64,000 nt of DNA from Stutzerimonas stutzeri (GTDB lineage Bacteria > Pseudomonadota > Gammaproteobacteria > Pseudomonadales > Pseudomonadaceae). The translations under genes and the position numbers were made by a program. Where the stretch lies: assembly GCF_000590475.1 (NCBI RefSeq), contig NZ_CP007441.1, positions 936,443-1,000,442 of the forward strand. Direction: 5' to 3'. Positions 26,276-34,860 of this stretch are shown here, one piece after another (positions within the stretch are counted from its first letter, which is position 1; each line of letters starts with the position of its first letter). The notes under the pieces were generated by a model that saw only the letters and a list, made by a program, of their open reading frames with translations, had not been told where the DNA came from and ran no database searches.

Positions 26276-26341
26276 TGCTAACCAAGCGATTTCGAGTGGA
26301 ACTAATAGAACTGTGCGATGCGGGGCATGCCGTTTCGGAAT
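26276..26341 (-). promoter_or_regulatory. 66-bp shared element, copy B
   Basis: This is the reverse-complement partner of 14069-14134. The identical core occupies 26299-26322 and the GGCATGCC palindrome 26324-26331. On the - strand the element runs toward the acyl-CoA synthetase start and ends 34 bp before it, matching copy A's placement ahead of the serine hydrolase. The two operons so marked converge on each other and together form the 14-26 kb module, so common regulation is the simplest reading. Confidence 0.7.
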
Positions 26342-26445
26342 GGAGCGGCTTGTTGACGAAGGGCGAGGCGTTGCGATTCTGCGTTTTTTGCGGTTCGCCA
26401 ACGCCAGACATCCGCCTATCGGCAAGCTTTCGTCGCCCCAAAGAA

Positions 26446-26480
26446 AAAGCCCTGATGATCTGTATGATCTTCAGGGCTTT
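26446..26480. terminator. Bidirectional terminator-like hairpin
   Basis: AAAGCCCTGA (26446-26455) pairs exactly with TCAGGGCTTT (26471-26480). The loop includes a further GATC/GATC pairing. An A-run precedes it and TTTATT follows it, so it can terminate in either direction. It may end the cytochrome b561 transcript coming from the right. Confidence 0.7.
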
Positions 26481-26609
26481 ATTGCGGAGCAGGGGTTCGA
26501 CGCTAGCACTGGTTCATGCCGCCGCGTTGCCAATCCTTAGCTTGGTTTTTAGCCGTAGTAGCGGAGCCGAACCGATCAATGTGCAATGCCGGGAGAATCG
26601 GACGAGACG

Positions 26610-27161
26610 TCAGCCGTGCCGGTCGCCGACCATTCGGGCCAGTACGTCGTGGTCACGAGGGCGCCGGCGATGAATGAAGACCATCGCTATATGGCCCAGG
26701 ATTAGGATCATCAACAGCCACCCGAGCCAGCTATGCAATAAATTTCCAGGTGCCGTTAACCAGTCGATAGGGTCTCCTTCGAAGCCGGACATCAGAGGGA
26801 TCCCTAACGGAGCAAATGAACGGCCAGAACCGTACTGGCGAATCAAGGCTAACAACGGCACCGCGAGCATGAGGGCGTACATTGCCAAATGCCCGAGCTG
26901 CGCCATGATGTTCAACGAAGGAGGGCGATGACCACGGTTGTAAATAGACCACAGCGCACGGATGACAATTAACAGGATGAGCAAGGTGCCGACGACCTTA
27001 TGCGTTCCCCAGAGGAAGCGCTCGACTCCGGTGTCTTCGAACAGCAAATGCGCCGCTGCGGTCGCAAACTGCCAAGCGAGAATGGCTCCCATGCTCCAAT
27101 GGAGGAGGCGGCTTGCCGTGCCGTATCGCGCCGTGCTGTCGAGAAGTTGCTGCTTTGCCAT
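26610..27161 (-). CDS. Cytochrome b561 family protein
   Basis: This 183-residue membrane protein has four hydrophobic helices. The histidines expected to bind two b-type haems are visible in SRLLHWSMG (H21), GTHKVVG (H54), QLGHLAMY and NLLHSWLGWLL. The family (CybB-like) transfers electrons between quinol and acceptors in the inner membrane; E. coli CybB is a superoxide:quinone oxidoreductase. ATG 27161 has GAGG upstream. It lies alone between the accessory module and the tmRNA gene, so no partner is indicated. Confidence 0.88.
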   Translation of the reverse strand: MAKQQLLDSTARYGTASRLLHWSMGAILAWQFATAAAHLLFEDTGVERFLWGTHKVVGTLLILLIVIRALWSIYNRGHRPPSLNIMAQLGHLAMYALMLAVPLLALIRQYGSGRSFAPLGIPLMSGFEGDPIDWLTAPGNLLHSWLGWLLMILILGHIAMVFIHRRRPRDHDVLARMVGDRHG

Positions 27162-27623
27162 TTTGTCGCCTCATCCTTACATTTCGGCCGTTCCGTGTGG
27201 AGGCCCCTGATTAGACGGTCTGCGAAGGACCACTGGGTAGAATTTCCTCACTCTATCGGACTGTAGCGGCGGCCTGTCAAGACCAATCAGCCAGATGATC
27301 TGTAGCGTTGATGTCGGCCGTCTGAGCCAGGAGGTCGACACATCCTCAGCCGCTGCCGGGCGAACTATATTTTGGGCGAAACGCTCGATTCGAATGCAGC
27401 TGGTAGTCTTCAATGGCATGGCGCTCTCATCCAACGGTCTTAACGCTGGGCAGGGAACCGGCAATGGACTGTGCCAACCCTTCAGTCGTCATCAACGGTG
27501 CGTGCGCATGTTCATGCATGAACGGAAAATCGCGCCTTGATGTCAGCCGGGTAACTCAGCGCCTGCATAGCAGGTTGCGTTGGCAGGCTTTACGGAGCGT
27601 GCGGCATAGCCGGCTCAGACAGC
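27162..27623. other. 462-bp gap beside the tmRNA 3' end
   Basis: No convincing gene is present; the short frames lack ribosome sites and family content. The cytochrome b561 promoter should lie at its left end. A loose hairpin GCCTGC/GCAGGC lies around 27562-27589. I saw no integrase, and no second copy of the tmRNA 3' end that would mark an integrated element. Confidence 0.5.
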
Positions 27624-27646
27624 AAAAAGCCCCGGATTACGGGGCT
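27624..27646 (-). terminator. Rho-independent terminator of ssrA
   Basis: On the - strand, a 7-bp stem AGCCCCG/CGGGGCT (plus-strand 27628-27634 and 27640-27646) with a 5-base loop is followed by five T residues. It lies 12 bases beyond the tmRNA 3' end. Confidence 0.88.
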
Positions 27647-27658
27647 CTGAGCTTGTAA

Positions 27659-28037
27659 TGGTGGAGCCGGGGGGATTTGAACCCCCGTCCGCCAGCTCTC
27701 CACTGTCGGTACTACATGCGTAGCCAAATCTATTAAGTTAACTCCGCGCCGCCCGATTGGCAGGGTGCTTGGAGCGAGCTGCATGAGTTTTAGCCGTTAC
27801 GTCTGCAGCGAACTTGGCGGCGATCCTGTTCTATCTGACAGTCATTTCGGGTTTACAGGCATCCCCTAGTGACCGCTGGCGCCGAAGCGACCAGATGAAG
27901 GTTAGGCGGCTAGCGCGTACCCTTCGTAGTTGTCGTCGTTGGCAACTATAAGTTTGCAACAGTGGATTTACGAGTTCTGTTACCAACTCGGCATGCACCT
28001 AGAGTTTTGTTACCGGCGTCGAATCCTAATCGGCCCC
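27659..28037 (-). ncRNA. ssrA: Transfer-messenger RNA (tmRNA)
   Basis: This is a 379-nt tmRNA. The 5' end GGGGCCG (28037-28031) pairs with CGGCTCC before the encoded CCA at the 3' end (27659), forming the alanine-tRNA-like acceptor. The T-arm GGGTTCAAATCCC is intact. The reading frame at 27943-27902 encodes the tag ANDDNYEGYALAA and stops with TAA. tmRNA with SmpB rescues stalled ribosomes and tags the unfinished protein for ClpXP and related proteases. Its partner smpB is 8 kb to the right. Confidence 0.97.
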
Positions 28038-28154
28038 ATGAAGCGTGTCGCATGCCTCATGTGTCGCGCAGTGTACGCCACCACACTGGCTTCGTCGAAC
28101 GCTTGATGCCTTAGTTTGGGACACTTCGTCGAGATTCAAGGGCTTTCGGCAAGA

Positions 28155-28182
28155 GCCACCGAGGTGGCCCTGCCTGGGCAGG
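28155..28182 (-). terminator. Tandem hairpins after the small periplasmic protein gene
   Basis: CCTGCC/GGCAGG (28169-28174 with 28177-28182) and GCCAC/GTGGC (28155-28159 with 28164-28168) follow the stop at 28184 directly on the - strand. There is no clear T-tract, so only a weak terminator is suggested. Confidence 0.35.
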
Positions 28183-28183
28183 C

Positions 28184-28492
28184 TTAGTTGCCAGTGCCAG
28201 AACCGCTGCCGGCGGAGCCAGTGCTGCCGGAGCTGCCGGGTCCTTCGAGCTCTTGCAACGCTTTAGTCGAGTGGGCGATGCAGGTCTCGGTGTCACCGGA
28301 CTGCTGTGCCTGACGGGCCTTTTCGACTAGGTCCTCGACTTCGCTGCGTGCCGGCTCGCCGAGCGTCGCTTGGCTGGTCGCCATGTTGTCGTCGATTTCC
28401 TGCATGTTGAGCTGACAGAGGTCCTTGTCGGCGGCAAATGCAGCGGGGCTGGCAATCAGAGCGGCTGCAGCAAGTAGGGCAAATTTTTTCAT
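28184..28492 (-). CDS. Small exported protein of unknown function
   Basis: This is a 102-residue protein. A classical signal peptide (MKKFALLAAAALIASPAAFA, residues 1-20) precedes a mature domain of about 65 residues that is mostly acidic and helical with two cysteines (DLCQLN and ETCIAHS), likely disulfide-bonded. It ends in a Gly/Ser-rich tail (GSSGSTGSAGSGSGTGN). ATG 28492 has a near-perfect ribosome site (GGAGG, six bases upstream); the frame extends to 28573 but that part lacks a signal. I do not recognise a function. It lies between ssrA and the lactate locus and appears to be its own transcription unit. Confidence 0.8.
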   Translation of the reverse strand: MKKFALLAAAALIASPAAFAADKDLCQLNMQEIDDNMATSQATLGEPARSEVEDLVEKARQAQQSGDTETCIAHSTKALQELEGPGSSGSTGSAGSGSGTGN

Positions 28493-28656
28493 GAGATCCT
28501 CCAGGGCGTTAACTTCCCGGCGGGCCTGCCAGATTCTGCTATTGCGCGGCGGCGCCGAGGCGAGTCGAGCCACTTTCCAACATTGGGCTCATTACTTCGG
28601 ACTGCGGTTGCGCTCGAGCGTTTCATCTTTCTGATCGGCACGCCGGTCGCGGACGA

Positions 28657-31494
28657 TCAAGCTGGGGTGATGAGCAGTCTGGCCCGACTGTTGCGGTTCA
28701 CGAGATAGACCAGCCCGTGATAATCGATGCCACCGTGCTGTGACAGGCCAATTTCACACGTACGGCTGGTGGAAATACCTTCGTCGCAGATCTGTACGGC
28801 ATCTTTCAAGTGGCGCAGGGCGTGCGCATTGAGCTCGGGCGTGGTGAAACCTTTGTCGCCAGCGAAACCGCAACAATGGATGCCTTCCGGAATCACGACT
28901 TGCTTGGCGCAGCGCCGGGCGATGTCGATGAGCGCCTGGGCTTCGCCGAGATGTTGGGTGCTGCACGTCACGTGTACGGCGATCGGGCCATCCTGCGGCT
29001 CGAAGTCCAGCTTGTCGAGCAGGTGGGTGCGGATGAAGCGTACCGGGTCGAAAACCTGCAAACGTTCATCCGCCAGTTCCTGAACCAGGCGCAGAGTGCA
29101 GGGACTGGTGTCGCAATAGATGGGGTCCAGTCCGCCGCGACTGGCTTTGAGCAGCGCTTCCAGGGTTTCCTGGCGCTTGCGTTCGGCTTGTTCCGCGTAG
29201 CCCTTGGATGCGAATGGCTGGCCGCAGCATAGACTGTTCAGGTTGTCCGGGAAGACCACTTGATAGCCGGCTTTCTCCAATAAAGCCCGCGTGGTGTCGA
29301 GCAGGGGCTCCTGTTCCTGGTCACGGGCTGCAGGGCCCATGGCGCGAGACACGCAAGCGGCCAAGTAGACAACGCGAGGACGTTCGTCTTGCCCCGTCGG
29401 TTTGGGCAGTTGCAAGCGTTGCAACGGTTGCGGCATGGCCGATGTCCATTGCGGCACACGCCCTTTGCTGGCGTTGCTGAAGGCCGCGGAGGTTTTGCTC
29501 AACAGACGCGTACCCATCATCAGGTGCGCGCCGTTGGCCACATGCAGCATGAAGCGCGTGCCCTGGACTGCGGTGCTGAAATGCTCGGCGAGCCAGTTGG
29601 CCGCGCGGGTGTTGTCGGCGTTGCGACCGCGCAGCTTGCGTACCAGGTCGCCAGTGTTGATGTTCACCGGGCAGCGTTGGGCGCAGAGACCGGTGGCGGC
29701 GCAAGTCTCGACGCCGTGGTAGTCGTAGAGTCGTTCAAGCTCGGCGGTGTCGATGCCGGCGCGCTTTTTCGCCTGAATGTCGCGCCAGACGACGATGCGT
29801 TGCCGGGGTGTCAGGGTCAGTCCATTGGACGGGCAGGCCGGTTCACAAAAGCCACATTCGATGCATTTATCGACGATCTCGTCGGCCGCCGGCATCGGCT
29901 TGAGGTGTTTGAGGTGGATCTGTGGATCGTCGCTGAGTATCACGTCCGGATTGAGGATGCCCTGCGGGTCGAGCAGACGCTTGATCTGCCACATTAGCTG
30001 ATAGGCGTCGTGGCCCCATTCCAGCTCGACGAAGGGCGCCATGTTGCGGCCGGTGCCATGCTCGGCTTTCAGCGCGCCGCCGAATTCTACGGCGACCAGT
30101 TGGGTGACGTCCTGCATGAAGGCTTCGTAGCGGGCGACTTGCTGCGGATCTTCGAAGCCCTGAGTGAAGACGAAATGCAGGTTGCCTTCCAAGGCATGGC
30201 CAAACAGGATCGCTTCGCTGTAGGCATGCTTGTCGAACAGCTGGATCAGACGATTGACCCCTTCGGCGAGGCGCTCGATGGGGAAGGTCACGTCTTCGAT
30301 GATGACGGTGGTACCGGTCTGGCGCATTGCGCCGACGGCAGGGAAGGTGTCCTTGCGGATTTTCCAGAGCTGGTTATAGACCGCTGGGTCTTCGCTGAAG
30401 TCGACCTGCTTCTCCACCGGGAAATGCGCGATTGACGCCATGATCAGGTTGATCTGCTCATGCAGCAGCGACTGGCTGGCCGCGCGCGATTCGATCAGCA
30501 ACGCGCAGGCGTTGGCCGACAGCGCTTTGACCCATTCCGGCATGCCGGCCTTGGTTTCTACCGAGCGCAGGCTGCGGCGGTCGAGCAGTTCCACCGCCGA
30601 GACCGGTTGTTGCTTGAGCACCGGTACGGCGAGGCAGCAAGTCTCCACGTCCGGGAAGACGACCAGTGCGCTGGCCTTGTGCGGGTGGTCTGGCACGGTG
30701 TCATAGGTGACGGCGCTGATGAAGCCGAGGGTGCCTTCGGAGCCGACCATAAGGTGGTTGAGAATGTCGATTGGCTCGTCGTAGTCGATCAGCGCGTTGA
30801 GCGAAAAGCCGGTTGTGTTCTTCAACCGATATTTGTGGCGGATCTTCGCAGCCAGTTCGCTGTTCGAGCGAGTGGCGCGGCCGAGCTCGGCGAGCTGATC
30901 GAGCAGCGCGCCGTGGCTCTGACGGAAGGACTCGACGCTGGCGGCGTCTTCACTGTCGACCACGGTGCCGTCGGCCAGCACCAGGCGGAGGCCGGCGAGC
31001 GTCTTGTAGCTGTTTTGCGCCGTGCCGCAGCACATACCGCTGGAGTTGTTGGCGACGATGCCGCCGATCTTGGCCGCATTGATCGAGGCTGGGTCAGGGC
31101 CGATCTTGCGCTGCAGCGGCGCCAGCACTGCGTTGGCATTGGCGCCGATGACGCCCGGCTGCAGGCGGATCTGTTCGCCGCGGTTGCGAATCTCGCGGCC
31201 GTTCCAGTTGTCACCGAGGACGATCAGCACCGAGTCGGAGATCGCCTGGCCGGAGAGACTGGTGCCGGCGGCGCGGAAGGTAACAGGGACCTGTTGGGCA
31301 TGGGCCAGTCTGAGTAATCCCACCACTTCTGCTTCGGACTCGACGCGCACCACCAGCTTCGGAATCAGCCGGTAGAAGCTGGCATCGGTGCCGAACGCCA
31401 GTGTGGAGAGCGGGTCGTCGAAGCGCCGCTCCGCCGGAATCAACTGCTCGACGGCAGCGAGAAAGTCGTTCGGCAGGGTGGTAGGCGCGTTCAT
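28657..31494 (-). CDS. dld: FAD/Fe-S D-lactate dehydrogenase (quinone-dependent)
   Basis: This is a 945-residue fused enzyme like P. aeruginosa LldE (PA4772). The N-terminal FAD_binding_4 domain has FRAAGTSLSGQAISDSVLI and AKIGGIVANNSSGMCCG. Two 4Fe-4S clusters are indicated by CIECGFCEPACPSNGL and CAATGLCAQRCPVNINTG, and a C-terminal CCG region by HCCGFAGDKGF. It oxidises D-lactate to pyruvate and feeds electrons to the respiratory chain. ATG 31494 with GGAG ahead is chosen; the frame runs to 31551, overlapping lldD. It is the last gene of lldP-lldD-dld. Confidence 0.92.
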   Translation of the reverse strand: MNAPTTLPNDFLAAVEQLIPAERRFDDPLSTLAFGTDASFYRLIPKLVVRVESEAEVVGLLRLAHAQQVPVTFRAAGTSLSGQAISDSVLIVLGDNWNGREIRNRGEQIRLQPGVIGANANAVLAPLQRKIGPDPASINAAKIGGIVANNSSGMCCGTAQNSYKTLAGLRLVLADGTVVDSEDAASVESFRQSHGALLDQLAELGRATRSNSELAAKIRHKYRLKNTTGFSLNALIDYDEPIDILNHLMVGSEGTLGFISAVTYDTVPDHPHKASALVVFPDVETCCLAVPVLKQQPVSAVELLDRRSLRSVETKAGMPEWVKALSANACALLIESRAASQSLLHEQINLIMASIAHFPVEKQVDFSEDPAVYNQLWKIRKDTFPAVGAMRQTGTTVIIEDVTFPIERLAEGVNRLIQLFDKHAYSEAILFGHALEGNLHFVFTQGFEDPQQVARYEAFMQDVTQLVAVEFGGALKAEHGTGRNMAPFVELEWGHDAYQLMWQIKRLLDPQGILNPDVILSDDPQIHLKHLKPMPAADEIVDKCIECGFCEPACPSNGLTLTPRQRIVVWRDIQAKKRAGIDTAELERLYDYHGVETCAATGLCAQRCPVNINTGDLVRKLRGRNADNTRAANWLAEHFSTAVQGTRFMLHVANGAHLMMGTRLLSKTSAAFSNASKGRVPQWTSAMPQPLQRLQLPKPTGQDERPRVVYLAACVSRAMGPAARDQEQEPLLDTTRALLEKAGYQVVFPDNLNSLCCGQPFASKGYAEQAERKRQETLEALLKASRGGLDPIYCDTSPCTLRLVQELADERLQVFDPVRFIRTHLLDKLDFEPQDGPIAVHVTCSTQHLGEAQALIDIARRCAKQVVIPEGIHCCGFAGDKGFTTPELNAHALRHLKDAVQICDEGISTSRTCEIGLSQHGGIDYHGLVYLVNRNSRARLLITPA

Positions 31495-31547
31495 GCGGGC
31501 TCCAGGAATCAAACGGGCCGCGCCGGACTCGCGCGGCCTCGTGACGC

Positions 31548-32717
31548 TCATTCGACGTGTTTGGTGGTCTGGTACTGACCCAGCTCGCGAACTAGCGAAT
31601 CGGCGGTGATCTCGCTGATCGACTTGGCACCGGTCAGCACCATCGCCACGCGCATTTCCTTTTCGATCAGGTCGAGCAGGTTAGCCACGCCGGCTTCGCC
31701 ATCGGCCGCCAATGCATAGGCGAAAGCGCGGCCGAGCATGACGGTATCGGCGCCCAGGGCAATCATGCGCACCACATCGAGACCGCTGCGAATACCGGAG
31801 TCGGCGAGGATCTTCAGGTCGCCCTTCACCGCGTCGGCGATAGCTGGCATCGCACGGGCGCTGGAGAGTACGCCGTCGAGCTGACGCCCACCGTGGTTGG
31901 AGACGATGATGCCGTCGGCGCCGAAGGTCACCGCGTCGCGGGCATCTTCGGCATCGAGAATGCCCTTGATGACCATCGGCCCGTCCCAGAACTCGCGAAT
32001 CCACTCCAGATCCTTCCAGGAGATCGAGGGATCGAAGTTGGTCGCCAGCCAGCCGATGTAGTCTTCCAGCCCGGTCGGATGGCCGCGATAGGTGGAGATG
32101 TTGCCCAGATCGTGCGGCTTGCCATGCAGGCCCACGTCCCATGCCCAGAACGGATGCATCATGGACTGCAGCATGCGACGCACGTTGGCATTGGGGCCGC
32201 TCATGCCGGAGTGCGCATCGCGATAGCGCGCCCCGGGGGTTGGCATGTCCACGGTAAACACCAGGGTGGTGACGCCGGCGGCCTTGGCACGCTCCAGCGC
32301 GTTCTTCATGAAGCCGCGGTCTTTCAGCACGTAGAGCTGGAACCACATGGGCCGCTTGATCGCTGGGGCGACTTCTTCGATTGGGCACACCGACACGGTG
32401 GACAGGGTAAAGGGGATGCCCTTCTTGTCGGCGGCGCGCGCTGCCTGGACTTCACCGCGACGGGCGAGCATGCCGGTCAGCCCGACGGGTGCCAGTACAA
32501 CCGGCATCGACAGGGTTTCGCCGAACAGCTGGGTTTCCAGGCTGAGTTCGGACATGTTTCGCAGCACACGCTGACGCAACGCGATGCTGGCCAGGTCGTC
32601 GACGTTACGCCGCAGTGTGTATTCGGCGTAGGCACCGCCGTCGACGTAGTGGAACAGGAACGGCGGCAGCTTGCGTTTCGCGGCAGCGCGGTAATCCGTG
32701 GAAGCAGAGATGATCAT
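31548..32717 (-). CDS. lldD: L-lactate dehydrogenase (FMN, quinone-dependent)
   Basis: This 389-residue member of the FMN alpha-hydroxyacid dehydrogenase family spans the whole TIM barrel. FMN and active-site segments are visible: FHYVDGGAYAEYTLRRN (residues about 21-37), VVLAPVGLTGMLARRGE, STVSVCPIEE, and the catalytic His/Arg motif IIVSNHGGRQLDG followed by DSGIRSGLDV and MLGRAFAYALAA. It oxidises L-lactate to pyruvate at the inner membrane. ATG 32717 starts at the family N-terminus MIISASTDYR; the upstream extension of the frame is not family-like. It lies 173 bp downstream of lldP, with weak hairpins in the gap. Confidence 0.95.
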   Translation of the reverse strand: MIISASTDYRAAAKRKLPPFLFHYVDGGAYAEYTLRRNVDDLASIALRQRVLRNMSELSLETQLFGETLSMPVVLAPVGLTGMLARRGEVQAARAADKKGIPFTLSTVSVCPIEEVAPAIKRPMWFQLYVLKDRGFMKNALERAKAAGVTTLVFTVDMPTPGARYRDAHSGMSGPNANVRRMLQSMMHPFWAWDVGLHGKPHDLGNISTYRGHPTGLEDYIGWLATNFDPSISWKDLEWIREFWDGPMVIKGILDAEDARDAVTFGADGIIVSNHGGRQLDGVLSSARAMPAIADAVKGDLKILADSGIRSGLDVVRMIALGADTVMLGRAFAYALAADGEAGVANLLDLIEKEMRVAMVLTGAKSISEITADSLVRELGQYQTTKHVE

Positions 32718-32890
32718 CGTTGTTCTCACCAGTTGAAACGAAGTATGTCTCGTGATGGGCCCCGTGTTCACGAGGGCATCGTTATCGGGTATGGCCTTGC
32801 GCTGATCGTACTTGCAAAGAGCGCGGTGACGCCGGCCGGGTTTCGGAACGCCGATGCCCCGAGTTTCCTCGGAGCAACGGATGTACAGGG

Positions 32891-34585
32891 TTAGACGCCG
32901 ACGAGCGGGTCCGTCACGCCTAGCAGATAGATCGCCACCATGCCGATGACGCCAGTGAACAGCACGTAGTACAGCGTAGGCCAAACGGTCTTGCGCAGGG
33001 TGACACCTTCGCGGCCCAGCAAGCCGACGGTAGCTGAGGCCGCGACCACGTTGTGGATCGCGACCATGTTGCCCGCTGCGGCGCCGACCGCCTGGATAGC
33101 GACGATCATGGCGCCGGAGATACCCAGCGATTGCGCCACGCCGAACTGGAACTGGCTGAACATCATGTTGCTGACGGTGTTCGAGCCGGCGAGAAAGGCG
33201 CCTAGCGCACCGACCGAGGGTGCCAGCAGTGGATAGATGCCGCCGATGCTATCGGCGACATAGCGAGCCATGGCGATCGGCATGCTTGGCAGGTCGCCGG
33301 CGTTGACGCCGGAATTGATCAGGATGCGCACCATCGGCACGGTGAACAGCAGCACGAACCCGGCGCTGAGTAGCACTCCGCTGGATTCTTTTACAGCCGC
33401 TTTGAGCTCGGCTGCTCGCATGCCATGCATGAAGAAGGTGATCAGCACGACCGCGACCAGAATGCCGCCCGGCAGATACAGCGGTTCGATGCTGGCGCTG
33501 ACGCCGGTCTCACCGAGGATATTGGCGAAGGCGATGGAAACGGATTTCAGCGCAGCGGAGACCTGCGGGAAAACGCGGCTGATCACCAGGATCGCACCGA
33601 CCAGGACATAGGGCAGCCAGGCGCGGAGGGCACTCATCGGGCGCGCCGCCAGGTCGTCGAGCTTCATCTCGATGGTGCCGATCCATTCGGCAGGCCAGTC
33701 CTTGGCGTCGGCGAAGTCCCAAGTGGTTTTCGGCACTAGAATATTGAAGCGAGCAGCCGTCGTAACGATGGCCAGGCCGACCAGGCCACCGAGCAGCGAT
33801 GGGAACTCAGGGCCGAGGAATACGCCGGTGGCCACATAGGGAAGCGTGAAGGCGAGGCCGGCGAAAAGGGCGAAGGGCAGTACTTCGAAGCCGGCTTTCC
33901 AGCTTTTTTCCTTGCCGAAAAAGCGTGTGAGCATCATTGCCATGACCAGCGGCATGACGGTGCCGACGATGGCGTGGGTGATCGCGACGCTGCTGGTGAT
34001 CTGCTGCAGGAAGATCGGCCAACTCGAGCCTTGTGCGGTCAGCTGCACGCCGAGGGTGGCGGTGTCCAGACCACTGTTCACGCCGACAACGATGGGTGTG
34101 CCCACCGCGCCGAAGGACACCGGCGTGCTCTGCACCAGCATGCCCATCAGTACCGCCGCCATAGCCGGGAAGCCAACCGCGACCAGCAGCGGCGCTGCGA
34201 TGGCGGCCGGGGTGCCGAAGCCGGACGCGCCCTCGATGAAGCAGCCGAACAGCCAGGCAATGATAATGGCTTGGATGCGGCGGTCAGGGCTGACGGTCGT
34301 GAAGCCCGCACGGATGGCGGTAATGCCGCCCGAGTGCTTGAGAGTATTGAGCAGCAGGATCGCACCGAAAATGATCCATAGCAGGCCGAGGGTAATGACC
34401 AGTCCTTGTAGGGTAGAAGCAATGATGCGGGTGAAGCTCATGTCCCAGATAAACAGACCGATGGCGGCAGTGAAGAGAAATACAACAGGCATCGCGCGGC
34501 TGGCCGGCCAGCGCAGTCCGATAAGCAGTACCGCAGCGAGCAGGATCGGGGTAAAGGCGAATAGGGCGAGCAGTCCGTTGGACAT
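32891..34585 (-). CDS. lldP: L-lactate permease
   Basis: This is a 564-residue LctP-family permease with about 14 hydrophobic segments. Diagnostic stretches include GCFIEGASGFGTPAAIAAPLLVAVGF and SVGALGAFLAGSNTVSNMMFSQFQFGVA, both conserved in LldP/GlcA. It imports lactate, and often glycolate, with protons. It is the first gene of the lactate operon, divergent from lldR, and two LldR-type operators lie upstream. ATG 34585 has GGGAG upstream. Confidence 0.95.
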   Translation of the reverse strand: MSNGLLALFAFTPILLAAVLLIGLRWPASRAMPVVFLFTAAIGLFIWDMSFTRIIASTLQGLVITLGLLWIIFGAILLLNTLKHSGGITAIRAGFTTVSPDRRIQAIIIAWLFGCFIEGASGFGTPAAIAAPLLVAVGFPAMAAVLMGMLVQSTPVSFGAVGTPIVVGVNSGLDTATLGVQLTAQGSSWPIFLQQITSSVAITHAIVGTVMPLVMAMMLTRFFGKEKSWKAGFEVLPFALFAGLAFTLPYVATGVFLGPEFPSLLGGLVGLAIVTTAARFNILVPKTTWDFADAKDWPAEWIGTIEMKLDDLAARPMSALRAWLPYVLVGAILVISRVFPQVSAALKSVSIAFANILGETGVSASIEPLYLPGGILVAVVLITFFMHGMRAAELKAAVKESSGVLLSAGFVLLFTVPMVRILINSGVNAGDLPSMPIAMARYVADSIGGIYPLLAPSVGALGAFLAGSNTVSNMMFSQFQFGVAQSLGISGAMIVAIQAVGAAAGNMVAIHNVVAASATVGLLGREGVTLRKTVWPTLYYVLFTGVIGMVAIYLLGVTDPLVGV

Positions 34586-34697
34586 TTCAGGCTCCCATGG
34601 TCGAGTTGAGCGAGTAGGGGCCCGAGCGGACGGGTGATGAGCAGATAGCTGGAGGCCGCATTCAGTAGTCCTCTTATTGTTGGATGATGGTGTAAAG

Positions 34698-34708
34698 TGG
34701 TATTACCA
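34698..34708. promoter_or_regulatory. LldR operator, lldP-proximal
   Basis: TGGTATTACCA is a perfect inverted repeat of the GntR/FadR type and fits the LldR pattern TNGTNNNACNA. It lies 113 bp upstream of lldP. Confidence 0.8.
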
Positions 34709-34836
34709 ATCTTCATCGAGGTTCGGCCAGCGTAAGAGCTCAGTCGTATCTGCGTCAATCAGCAAGCTATAGACTTTGGTCGCAGTGATGCGGGTTGCGG
34801 TGGTTAGTGCGGCTGGCTACGCTTGTGTTCGTATAG

Positions 34837-34847
34837 TGGTCAAACCA
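34837..34847. promoter_or_regulatory. LldR operator, lldR-proximal
   Basis: TGGTCAAACCA has TGGT/ACCA half-sites like the first operator, centred 139 bp away. It lies 13 bp before the lldR start and directly abuts a TATAGT -10-like sequence (34832-34837), so a bound repressor would also block lldR. Confidence 0.8.
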
Positions 34848-34860
34848 ATCGAGGGGTGTC

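Larger units (their letters stand above)
26242..26609. other. 368-bp intergenic region with copy B and a terminator
   Basis: No gene is supported. It holds the 66-bp element copy B next to the acyl-CoA synthetase start and a terminator hairpin at 26446-26480. Between the hairpin and the cytochrome gene I see nothing recognisable. Confidence 0.55.

Noticed and set aside
14069..26341. Transposon with the two 66-bp copies as terminal inverted repeats
   Set aside because: No transposase or target-site duplication was seen, and each copy has a promoter-like position relative to its gene. Shared regulation is simpler, though this is not fully excluded.
27177..27540. Small genes in the gap left of ssrA
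   Set aside because: Overlapping frames on both strands have no ribosome sites and no recognisable content.
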